A DNA stretch of 64,000 nt from Thalassocella blandensis (GTDB lineage Bacteria > Pseudomonadota > Gammaproteobacteria > Pseudomonadales > Cellvibrionaceae). The notes beneath the pieces are model-generated. The model saw nothing but the letters and a program-made list of their open reading frames with translations. It was not told the DNA's origin and searched no databases. The position numbers and the translations under genes were made by a program. The number at the start of each line of letters is the position of its first letter. Position 1 is the first letter of the stretch. The stretch is taken from positions 1 through 64,000 of the forward strand of contig CABFPG010000002.1 in the NCBI GenBank assembly GCA_902141825.1. Direction: 5' to 3'. Shown one piece after another: positions 44,670-53,025 of the stretch.

Positions 44670-44719
44670 CTAAAACTACTTTTTTCACGGTCTTATCTTC
44701 CGTAATTAGGGGTGCAATA

Positions 44720-44929
44720 ATGCACGAAGAAGAAAGAATACTTATGGTTAAATACGGGATTACTTGCTCGATGGAAGCGGTTTATCACTTTAAAACACAC
44801 ACTTATAAAAATCTGATTGATGCTCTTAACTACGCAAAAATCGAAGCGAATCGAGATAGGGTAAACTCTCAGATTAAATGTAATAACATCATTAAAAATT
44901 CACCCCAAATTTCTCCCTTCGAAAAATAA
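44720..44929 (+). CDS. Small hypothetical protein
   Basis: A 69-aa frame starting at ATG 44720 with AGGGGTG 5 bp upstream. It is cytoplasmic, with a basic middle (YHFKTHTYKNLIDALNYAKI) and no membrane segment. It lies 50 bp after the Cys-repeat gene on the same strand. The look (MVKYGITCSMEAVYHFKTHT) is of a small conserved protein in marine bacteria, but the family is not known to me. Confidence 0.6.
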   Translation: MHEEERILMVKYGITCSMEAVYHFKTHTYKNLIDALNYAKIEANRDRVNSQIKCNNIIKNSPQISPFEK

Positions 44930-45251
44930 GTGTTACTCCACCATCCACCAGAAATCGAATGGTTGTCCATGGCAGAAATTCATGATTTTAACTGTGTACT
45001 ACCCTGAAGCTTGTCATTATATTTATATCAATAGCAATCATTCATCAGTTTTTAATTGGCGGATAATCTTCATTGGTTGTGTTGAATAGCACTTTAGTTA
45101 TCACATGCAAACGTATTAAAAAGATGCTTCAAACATATAACGTTTCTACTATTTCATTTGTCAAGATTTAATCTCTATAAAACTACCGTTTTTTATTGGC
45201 ATCAAGCAAATTATAAAACACAAAAATCACTTTAGAAGAGTATTTATTGCT
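44930..45251. other. Intergenic region before the transglutaminase operon
   Basis: About 320 bp, AT-rich, presumed promoter of the transglutaminase/Enzyme I operon. No terminator or operator was clearly recognised. Confidence 0.4.
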
Positions 45252-46103
45252 TTGAAACGTTTTAAGATCATCCACAAAACTAGATATGACTTTATCAGCC
45301 CCGTATTACTACTCCCACACACTTTCCGCTTAAGACCAAGAGAGGGGCATGAGCTTCGTATTGAAGCATCTAAATTAAAAGTAGATCCCACTGCGACGTT
45401 ACGGTGGCACCGAGATGTAGAGGGTAATTCAATCGCCACTGCTTCATTTAAAGGGAAAACGCAAACATTAAATATTGAAAGCGAAGTTTTTATTCAGAAG
45501 TACGATCTTGATCCTCACGACTTTTTAGTGTCAGATTACGCAATAGATTATCCATTTTCATATCGAGACGAAGATAAGATTTCGCTGGCACCATACTTGA
45601 TGTTCTCCGAAAATTTAGGTCCCAACTTAATGGCTATGATTAATGAGGTATGGAAATATAATGAGAAAATACAAACATTCAGCTTGTTGAATAATTTAAA
45701 CAAATACATATTCAAAAACTACACATATAAAAGGCGAGAAGAAGAGGGAGTGCAATCAGCCGAAGGCACTATTTCCGTTGGCTCGGGATCATGCAGAGAT
45801 TTTGCTGGTTTATTTATGGTCGCCGCACAATGTTTAGGTTTTGCTACGCGATTTGTTAGCGGCTATATATTTTCCGGGCAGAATCTCAAGCTACCAGGAT
45901 CTACCCATGCATGGGCTGAGGTTTTTATACCTGGTGCAGGCTGGAAAGGTTTCGATCCGACTTTCGGAAGTATTGCTGGTGTTGAACACATAGCAACCGC
46001 AGTCGCGCGAAGACCTGAACTTGTACCTCCCATTTCGGGAAGTTTTTTCGGGCATACAGGTTCTTCCATGACGGTAAACGTATGGGTAACCGAAGCGGAC
46101 TAA
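45252..46103 (+). CDS. Transglutaminase-like protein with N-terminal Bact_transglu_N domain
   Basis: The 283-aa protein, TTG start ([14 protein letters not shown] is the usual family opening). Residues 1-85 are the bacterial transglutaminase N-domain ([20 protein letters not shown]). The papain-like core (about 150-260) has the triad Cys181 (SGSCRDFAG), His219 (STHAWAEVF) and Asp235 (GFDPTFG). No signal peptide; likely cytoplasmic protease or amide-transfer enzyme. A paralogue follows 20 bp downstream, then Enzyme I. Confidence 0.9.
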   Translation: MKRFKIIHKTRYDFISPVLLLPHTFRLRPREGHELRIEASKLKVDPTATLRWHRDVEGNSIATASFKGKTQTLNIESEVFIQKYDLDPHDFLVSDYAIDYPFSYRDEDKISLAPYLMFSENLGPNLMAMINEVWKYNEKIQTFSLLNNLNKYIFKNYTYKRREEEGVQSAEGTISVGSGSCRDFAGLFMVAAQCLGFATRFVSGYIFSGQNLKLPGSTHAWAEVFIPGAGWKGFDPTFGSIAGVEHIATAVARRPELVPPISGSFFGHTGSSMTVNVWVTEAD

Positions 46104-46123
46104 TCTATTGGGAGTTATTACGT

Positions 46124-46906
46124 ATGTGGCTGCATACCAACTGTGAACTAAAGTTTATAATTAAAGTGCCAACCCCTTTTATTTTAATGCTTCGACCTCG
46201 AAGCGGAGAGCAACAATGGGTAGCATCAGAAGAATACAATCTTAGCCCGGGTGTCGCCGCGGTTGAATTTACAGACGATTTCGGAAACCTCTGTCAACGA
46301 TTAGTAGCACCACCAGGGGAATTTACTGTCTCTACTACTGCAAAGATTTTAACATCTGACTCTATTGACGAAGCGATAGGCGGTGATTTTGTTAGCGTTC
46401 AAAATCTTCCTAATGGAGTGCTAAAATACCTACTTCCTAGCAGGTATTGTGAATCCGATTGCTTTTATGATATGGCGACAGATATTACCCTTTATCAAAA
46501 GCCTGGTTACGACCAAGTGGCTACCATTGAACAATGGTTAAGAGAAAAAATACGATTCGAACCTGGAAGCAGCCCTATACCACTTTCTGCTATCGCGGTT
46601 AATAAGTTGCGTATAGGTGTGTGCCGTGATCTTGCACATCTAGGTATTGCGCTTTGTCGGAGTTTAAGCATCCCAGCCCGAATGGTGGTAGGGTATTTTT
46701 ATACGTTGGACCCAATGGTATTACATGCTTGGTTTGAAGCATTTATTGCGGGCCGCTGGTATACTTTCGATGCAACACAAATGTCAAAAAAGGGAGGCTA
46801 TGTATCTATTGGGTATGGTCGAGATGCTGCAGATGTGGCCATCTATAACCAATTCGGACCCGCTGTATTCCCCTTTGAAGAAACCATACACGTTAAGCTT
46901 TCTTAG
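46124..46906 (+). CDS. Transglutaminase-like protein, second paralogue
   Basis: The 260-aa protein starts at ATG 46124, with GGGAG 9 bp upstream; a frame to 46082 overlaps the first gene. The triad is Cys167 ([10 protein letters not shown]), His201 (LHAWFEAF) and Asp216 (YTFDAT). A beta-rich N-terminal part (about 1-95) precedes it. It is only distantly similar to its neighbour, so this is not a recent duplication. It belongs to the same operon. Confidence 0.9.
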   Translation: MWLHTNCELKFIIKVPTPFILMLRPRSGEQQWVASEEYNLSPGVAAVEFTDDFGNLCQRLVAPPGEFTVSTTAKILTSDSIDEAIGGDFVSVQNLPNGVLKYLLPSRYCESDCFYDMATDITLYQKPGYDQVATIEQWLREKIRFEPGSSPIPLSAIAVNKLRIGVCRDLAHLGIALCRSLSIPARMVVGYFYTLDPMVLHAWFEAFIAGRWYTFDATQMSKKGGYVSIGYGRDAADVAIYNQFGPAVFPFEETIHVKLS

Positions 46907-46973
46907 CTCATTTAGCGCTTATCAAAGCGCTAAATGAGTCAGGAAAACCAATCTAACAGTTCCGGAAATTCAC

Positions 46974-48623
46974 ATGAATACAATATCGGGAGAAACAAAT
47001 ATAATTCGTGGCTTTAGCATATCACCCGGGCTCGCAGAGGGCCAAATATATCTACATCGTGACATTTTTGATGCTAAGGATAGTTTTTCGCAAACTGAGA
47101 CTTACAATGCAGATGCGGAAGTAGATCGGCTGGATCGTGCAACTTTAAAAATCACTGAAGATCTGCTGACTTTGGCAGCTCGTGTAGAAAAAGAAATTGA
47201 CATCCAATTGGCAGGAGTGTTTGGTGCACATAGCGCCATAGTCAACGACGCACTGCTGAAAGAAGAGTTGAGAAGAGAAATAATTGAGAATCTGGTTTCT
47301 GCAGGAAGCGCTGTTAAAAGCGTTTTTTTACGTTGGGAAAAACGGTTTCTACAAATGGAGTCGATAATTGCAAGAGAAAAAGGGGAAGATTTCCGAGATA
47401 TTTCGATACGCCTTAGAAACGCTTTAGCGAATGTTACCGGACATGCGCTTGAAAATATTCCCCCTGGCTGCATACTTGCCACTCAACGGCTATTACCTAC
47501 TGATACTTTGTTTTTGGCGAGCCGATCAACAAGCGGCGTGCTTCTAGAGTACGGCACTATGGGCTCTCATGCGGCACTATTTACACGCCAAATGAATGTT
47601 CCTTGTATAACTGGCATCTCAAATATCCTCAATATCCTGCCTGCTGATGGATACGCACTAGTGGACGCACAGGACAGTATTTTGACAGTAAATCCAGATT
47701 TACAAGCTCGAACATTTTTTTCAGCGCGCATTAAGCAATACGCGAATGATTTAAAGTTAGCAAAAAAGAACTCACAGCTACCTTCTTTCACAGAAGACGG
47801 CATTGAAGTAGCTGTAAACGCAAACATTGGTGGAAAAGAGGATGCCAATATCGCACTTGAACATGGTGCGCAAGGCATCGGCCTTTATCGGCTCGAACAG
47901 TTCTATATTGGACGATCAGTTCCGCCTAACAAAATGGAGCTTTTAGAAGAAATGAACGAAACTTTATCAGCCTTTAAAGGTAAACCAGTTTGCATACGTC
48001 TTCTAGATATTGGATCTGACAAACCTCTACCCTTTATGGGCTTTTTGACTGAACCCAATCCAGCCTTGGGTAGAAGGGGAGTTCGCCTTATGCGTCAATT
48101 CCCTGAACTTCTGTATACACAATTAGAAGCTATTCTTTGCTTAGTGAAAGATTATACGGTACAGATCCTTATTCCTATGGTAACCATCCCGGATGATGTA
48201 CTGTTTGTTAGAAAGGCTTTAACTAAGCTAGCATCCCAGCATGACATTACACCTCCACAACTTGGTGCAATGATCGAAACTCCTGCCGCAGCTCTTTCCG
48301 CGTCTAGAATTGCTCCACATGTTGAATTTATGAGCTTTGGTACAAATGATTTAACACAATACGCGTTTGCAGCCGATAGAGAAAATATTGAGGTAGAGGA
48401 TTATTACGACGATACATCAGCCGTAATATTTCGGTTAATAGAGCTTGTTCACCATGATATCCCAAAGATGCCATTGTCAATTTGCGGCGAACTCGCCGGT
48501 CGCCAAGAGGCAATTGCTCACCTATTGAAACTTGGAATAAGATCATTAAGTGTAGCAGCGCCGCTAGTCCCTTCAGTGAAAGAAACTATAAGAAACACAA
48601 ATTTAGCAAGTAAAATGGTTTAA
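46974..48623 (+). CDS. PTS Enzyme I-type phosphoenolpyruvate-protein phosphotransferase
   Basis: The 549-aa protein has the Enzyme I order: N-domain with phospho-His199 (MGSHAALFTRQ) and a PEP-utilising C-terminal barrel with GIGLYRLEQFYIGR, GRRGVRLM, MIETPAAAL and the catalytic Cys504 (SICGELAG). The E. coli protein is 575 aa. No HPr or EII gene is near; it follows two transglutaminase genes (gap 67 bp). It may serve a regulatory PTS rather than sugar import. GLEYR in normal EI reads GLYRLEQF here, typical too. Confidence 0.9.
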   Translation: MNTISGETNIIRGFSISPGLAEGQIYLHRDIFDAKDSFSQTETYNADAEVDRLDRATLKITEDLLTLAARVEKEIDIQLAGVFGAHSAIVNDALLKEELRREIIENLVSAGSAVKSVFLRWEKRFLQMESIIAREKGEDFRDISIRLRNALANVTGHALENIPPGCILATQRLLPTDTLFLASRSTSGVLLEYGTMGSHAALFTRQMNVPCITGISNILNILPADGYALVDAQDSILTVNPDLQARTFFSARIKQYANDLKLAKKNSQLPSFTEDGIEVAVNANIGGKEDANIALEHGAQGIGLYRLEQFYIGRSVPPNKMELLEEMNETLSAFKGKPVCIRLLDIGSDKPLPFMGFLTEPNPALGRRGVRLMRQFPELLYTQLEAILCLVKDYTVQILIPMVTIPDDVLFVRKALTKLASQHDITPPQLGAMIETPAAALSASRIAPHVEFMSFGTNDLTQYAFAADRENIEVEDYYDDTSAVIFRLIELVHHDIPKMPLSICGELAGRQEAIAHLLKLGIRSLSVAAPLVPSVKETIRNTNLASKMV

Positions 48624-49007
48624 GCTCTTGACTACGACATTATTCAGTATTTATTGACTGCAAGCGGCCCAGCACATTTTTGACATATAGCTATAGCCAA
48701 CCCTGGAACCTATATAAATGTAACGATACAAGTCAATCATTCAAATTAATGTAAATTATCAATTTACTCATAACTTTAGTATGAATTTGGTTTTATTGAC
48801 GGAAAGACTCGACAAGTCAAGTTGCTTCATATAAGCTGCAAGACAGCTAGAAAGAATTCTCTTCTTGACATCCTACATCTCGTGCTCCTGCATCTCCACA
48901 ATAGTTGTAACGCCTCGACCTGCAGTTTTTTAAGTTTTAGTCTATATTTTCAAGCATTTGATGCCTTACTTAAAGGCTAAACTCAATGTAATTTTCAGGA
49001 TATTTTT
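48624..49007. other. Long leader of the cold-shock gene
   Basis: About 384 bp between Enzyme I and the csp gene. Cold-shock genes usually have a long structured 5' UTR, and a part of this region may be that. No individual motif was pinned down. Confidence 0.4.
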
Positions 49008-49217
49008 ATGTCTAACAATGTCAAAGGAACCGTTAAGTGGTTCAACGAAAGCAAAGGTTTTGGTTTTATCCAGCAAGAGTCTGGTCCTGATGTCTTTGCT
49101 CACTATTCTGCAATTTCCAGTTCTGGCTTTAAAACCCTACTCGAAGGACAGCATGTAGAATTTACTCTAACTGACGGGCAGAAAGGCCCACAAGCCGAGA
49201 ATATCGTAGCAATATAA
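49008..49217 (+). CDS. CspA-family cold-shock protein
   Basis: The 69-aa single OB-fold nucleic-acid chaperone. RNP1 KGFGFI and RNP2 VFAHY motifs are intact ([28 protein letters not shown]). Start ATG 49008 preceded by CAGGA. A strong terminator follows. Family known to melt RNA structure in the cold. Confidence 0.97.
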   Translation: MSNNVKGTVKWFNESKGFGFIQQESGPDVFAHYSAISSSGFKTLLEGQHVEFTLTDGQKGPQAENIVAI

Positions 49218-49225
49218 ATTTAAAA

Positions 49226-49260
49226 TTGGGAGTGAGCTTCGTTCACTCCCAACTTTCTTT
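49226..49260 (+). terminator. Intrinsic terminator after csp
   Basis: TTGGGAGTGAGC (49226-49237), loop TTC, GTTCACTCCCAA (49241-49252) with one G-T wobble, followed by CTTTCTTTTTT. Confidence 0.88.
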
Positions 49261-49306
49261 TTTATACTACTATTGTTAATGCATCGTTAGTATTCTGGAC
49301 TCCAAT

Positions 49307-49477
49307 ATGGCCAAAAGTAACGCCTCACCTCCCACTTCACTTTCAATTCAAAAGCAAATAAAAGAATATTTAGAACGAGGCGGACAAATCACGAAAATTG
49401 AAAAAGGTATAACCGGCCTTACTTATCACAAGTACAGTAAACAAACGATTCTTGACCGAAACAATACCAAACTTTAA
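49307..49477 (+). CDS. Tiny conserved-type protein downstream of csp
   Basis: A 56-aa frame, ATG 49307 to TAA 49477: the phrase IKEYLERGGQITKIEKGITG and a tail HKYSKQTILDRNN. The 'FLxxGGxIxxI' phrase resembles the small SutA-like and other gamma-proteobacterial regulatory micro-proteins, though the match is short. It has its own terminator-like hairpin after it. It is too short for standard gene calls but codon use and the motif look real. Confidence 0.6.
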   Translation: MAKSNASPPTSLSIQKQIKEYLERGGQITKIEKGITGLTYHKYSKQTILDRNNTKL

Positions 49478-49493
49478 GCCTTAGAGTTTTTTT

Positions 49494-49517
49494 GAGCTCT
49501 GTGATAGCTCTCTTTTT
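49494..49517 (+). terminator. Terminator-like hairpin after the tiny gene
   Basis: GAGCT (49494-49498), loop CTGTGAT, AGCTC (49506-49510), then TCTTTTTA. Short stem but with a T-tract. Confidence 0.5.
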
Positions 49518-49663
49518 ATAGTTCTACAAGAAAGATCATCACCCGCTATTGAGAATCGAATTATCCATCCCCCATCAGAGATATCTAGCTAAACATCACA
49601 ACAAAAAATGTGCTGCTTACTAGAATAGTGATCCTCTATCTCGTTATTCTTTTAGGAATTTAT

Positions 49664-51244
49664 CTAAGGCTCATAATACGTTGGGGAACCCGGCCCGACA
49701 GGAAGATTGAAAATGAAAACCCAAATATAGAACAGTACGACCCAACCAATAAAGAAAACGATACTGTAAGGGAGCATAGTTGCGATCAATGTTCCTATCC
49801 CCATATCTTTTTTATACTTTGCAGCGACAGCAAGTATTAATCCGAAATAACTCATCATTGGGGTAATGAGGTTAGATACGGAGTCGCCTATTCGATAAGC
49901 GGCTTGAATTGTTTCAGGCGCGTATCCAATAAGCATCAACATGGGCACAAAAATAGGGGCTGTAGCAGCCCATTGGGCGGACGCTGAACCTAAGGAAAGG
50001 TTTATTAAGGCACACATAAAGATAAAAAAGACAAAGACTTCTGGCCCTGTTAGCCCGAGCGCCTGCAGCAATTCAGCACCGCTGATCGCCATTATCGTTC
50101 CCAGATTTGTCCATTTAAAAAACGCCACAAACTGCGCTGCAAAAAACACTAGTACGATATACATTCCCAATGCACTCATACTTTTACTCATGCCATTGAT
50201 AACGTCGACATCGTTCTTCATTGTGCCAACAACTTTACCGTAAACAAATCCGGGAACAGCAAAAGTAATAAAAATAAAGGCAACAATTCCCTTCAAAAAT
50301 GGTGATCCTTCTACCAAGCCGGTTTCAGGATGCCTTAAAATTCCATTTTCTGGAACAATCGTAAGTGCGAGTAGAATACCCAACAACAAAAAGGATAGTC
50401 CCGCATAAATCAACCCCTTACGCTCAAGTGCTGATAAGTGCTCTATGTTGTGGTCAAGCGGTTCGCTAGCATCATTTTCGTTGTATTTCCCCAATCTTGG
50501 CTCAACAATTTTTTCAGTGATAAACGTTCCCAGTATCGCAATTAAAAAAGTGGAAACCATCATGAAATACCAGTTGGCTTCTGGCCCCACCTGATATTCG
50601 GGATCTATCATTTGTGCAGCGGGTGTGGTTATGCCTGCCAAAAGAGGATCGAGTGTTCCGAGCAATAAATTCGCACTGTAGCCTCCCGAAACACCCGCAA
50701 ATGCAGCTGCCAGACCTGCAAGCGGGTGACGACCAAGGCTGTGAAATATCATCGCAGCTAGCGGAATTAACACAACATATCCGAGTTCCGATGCAGTATT
50801 TGAAAGAATGCCGGTAAACACAATCATAAACGTGACTAAACGTTCAGATGCACCCATGACTAGCCCGCGAAGTGCGGCAGATAAAAGTCCAGAATGTTCA
50901 GCCACACTAACACCAAGCAAGGCAACCAACACAGTGCCCAAGGGCGCAAAATTAGTGAAGTTTGTCACTAATCCGGTCACGATTTTTTGTAAACCTTCAG
51001 CATTTAACAGGCTAATAACTTCAATTACGCCATCTGGGTCTCGACCGGCAACCCCTTCAGGTCTGGGATCGATCGCACTTAATCCAAACCAATCTGCAAT
51101 CCCACTGAACACCACTATCGCAAGACAGAGCAAAGCAAATAAGGTGATGGGGTGGGGCAGCATATTGCCCAGGAATTCCACAGAAGATAAAAATCGATTG
51201 AATAAACTATCGTTTTGTAATTTCGGTGGTGTTTTTATCGTCAT
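49664..51244 (-). CDS. AbgT-family transporter
   Basis: The 526-aa membrane protein starts at ATG 51244 with AAGGTG 6 bp upstream. It has about 13 transmembrane segments, with the AbgT hairpin phrases GVSGGYSANLLLGTLDPLLAG and SALGMYIVLVFFAAQFVAFF, LGSASAQWAATAPIFVPML. The family imports p-aminobenzoyl-glutamate (AbgT) or expels sulphonamides (MtrF). No abgA/abgB peptidase genes accompany it here, so direction and substrate are open. Confidence 0.93.
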   Translation of the reverse strand: MTIKTPPKLQNDSLFNRFLSSVEFLGNMLPHPITLFALLCLAIVVFSGIADWFGLSAIDPRPEGVAGRDPDGVIEVISLLNAEGLQKIVTGLVTNFTNFAPLGTVLVALLGVSVAEHSGLLSAALRGLVMGASERLVTFMIVFTGILSNTASELGYVVLIPLAAMIFHSLGRHPLAGLAAAFAGVSGGYSANLLLGTLDPLLAGITTPAAQMIDPEYQVGPEANWYFMMVSTFLIAILGTFITEKIVEPRLGKYNENDASEPLDHNIEHLSALERKGLIYAGLSFLLLGILLALTIVPENGILRHPETGLVEGSPFLKGIVAFIFITFAVPGFVYGKVVGTMKNDVDVINGMSKSMSALGMYIVLVFFAAQFVAFFKWTNLGTIMAISGAELLQALGLTGPEVFVFFIFMCALINLSLGSASAQWAATAPIFVPMLMLIGYAPETIQAAYRIGDSVSNLITPMMSYFGLILAVAAKYKKDMGIGTLIATMLPYSIVFFIGWVVLFYIWVFIFNLPVGPGSPTYYEP

Positions 51245-52461
51245 AAATTGCACCTTTTGGATAAAAAAACCATAAGGTTACCATTTCTCAAACGTATTCG
51301 GTTGAAAAAAACAATACGTAGTTCAAATCTGCTGAGTTACGATGAATGATGCTAAAAACTACTCTGGCACCTTACGGGACCGGCTCTTAACCCAAAATAC
51401 TGCCGCCTTGCAGCAACGTACACTTTCCTAAGCGTGTATTTATTGTTGAAGGCGGCAATCTCAAGTTGCCAAGCTCCTATACTCAGAGTGAATCCACCAT
51501 TTTTTACTGGTTCGGCTCATCAAAAAATACCTGCTCGGAGGAGATACCGATATCAACAATTCTGATAAATAGTTTATGCGTCAAATACCAATTAAGTCAT
51601 CTCTAAAGTCGTGCACCCCTAAGGCACAAAGAGCATGAATAGAAGAGAACTGCATAAATTTGCAATCCATTGAATTGTAAAAAGGTAAACAGAAAAGACT
51701 TTATAATCAGGAGAGATAATTCAAAATTAATTATTACAGGTAACAACTTCAGTTTCTTCAAACAATGATGTCCGATTTTATCCAGCGTTACGGTATTGAC
51801 CATTCAGACAAAACAGACCTAAGGAAGCACAGACCTAAAACAGGTTTAAAACAAACCTGGGCTCAGTTTGTTTTCTCAATAACATCTTACCTTAACGTAC
51901 ATGGATACTCGCAACATGAAATTATTTTCTTTCTTTTTTAAAACCTTCAATGTTTTTTAGCCTTACTTTGACAGAGATTTGGAATCTCAAAACCAACGAT
52001 AAAAGATATCGCTACTACCTCTAATCAAGCAGGCAATACAGATCCAGGCTGATTTTGTGATCAATGGCCTTCAGAATGTAGAGACGTATGCGAATCGCGT
52101 ATGAGCCCATGGGGGCCATTAGTTCGCCATCGAAGACAATGGCAATGAGCCTGAGACACTTCGCAGAGGAACTTTTAGGAAAATACTTAAACTCATCGCC
52201 GCTGATGCGGGGTGGCTAAATTGGGGGAGCGGCTATTCTAGGGCTGCCTGGTTGCGTCATAGGTGGTATGGGCGGCATAAAAAGATTCCGCAGGAACAGG
52301 GGCTAGTTTCTAACTGGCGCGGTTAATTGTTTTATGGGAGAGATTTCCCCCAGTTTTACAAATATTGGGTTTGTCAGTGACTTTTTCACTTTCACAGCGT
52401 TTGATTTAGACAGAATAAATTTCTCCAGTTGAGTTAAATGATGATTAGCGGAGGGCTGACT
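51245..52461. other. 1.2-kb region without a convincing gene
   Basis: The largest gene-poor stretch. A long imperfect hairpin is at 51402-51456 (GCCGCCTT / AAGGCGGC with inner CAAC / GTTG). A short open stretch at about 52126-52326 encodes something like FRKILKLIAADAGWLNWGSG and AAWLRHRWYGRHKKIPQEQG, ending in TAA at 52326, but stop codons interrupt it upstream; it looks like the tail of a decayed gene of unknown family. Promoter of the sigma-factor gene must lie in the last 150 bp. Confidence 0.5.
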
Positions 52462-53022
52462 ATGTCATTTAGCGAACTTGTAGAAATCACAGCAGAAACT
52501 GGACTGGAGCATAATGCCGGTGAGATTCAGAATCTATACCCAATACTATATGCTGAACTCAGACGCCTGGCACACTCGCAATTAAGAGGCGCCTGGAATG
52601 TACAAACGATGTGCACGACAGCTCTCGTCAATGAAGCGTACCTCAAGCTGGCCCAGCATCAACAAAAACCTCCAGCGAATCGCTCTCATTTTTTTGCAAT
52701 CGCCGCCCAGGCCATGCGCCAGATTATTATCAACTATGCAGAATCAAAGCAAGCGGCCAAACGAGGTGGGGGCTGGCAGCAGGTGACTTTAGCTGACGTT
52801 GAAAAAAACCAGGATCATGATCTGACTATACTTGTAAAGATTAATGACGCATTGAATGAAATACAGATATTAGATAAGGATCTGGCATCAATAATTGAAA
52901 TGCGTTTTTTCGCAGGAATGACCGAAGGTGAAATTGCAGAAGTTTTGGACGTAAGCGACCGGACAGTACGCCGAAGCTGGAAGAGGGCACGCGCACTGCT
53001 CACGCTAATGCTGGAAAACTAA
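52462..53022 (+). CDS. ECF-type sigma factor of the kinase-linked group
   Basis: The 186-aa sigma factor starts at ATG 52462, behind the strong ribosome site GGAGGG. Region 2 (about 20-90; LYAELRRLAHSQLRG, LVNEAYLKLAQ, RSHFFAIAAQAMRQIIINYA) and region 4 (about 125-182; IIEMRFFAGMTEGEIAEVLD, VSDRTVRRSWKRARALL) fit the ECF group that is genetically linked to Ser/Thr kinases (ECF43-like, e.g. EcfP with PknT in Vibrio). No anti-sigma gene follows; the kinase 3 bp downstream probably activates it by phosphorylation. Confidence 0.93.
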   Translation: MSFSELVEITAETGLEHNAGEIQNLYPILYAELRRLAHSQLRGAWNVQTMCTTALVNEAYLKLAQHQQKPPANRSHFFAIAAQAMRQIIINYAESKQAAKRGGGWQQVTLADVEKNQDHDLTILVKINDALNEIQILDKDLASIIEMRFFAGMTEGEIAEVLDVSDRTVRRSWKRARALLTLMLEN

Positions 53023-53025
53023 GAT

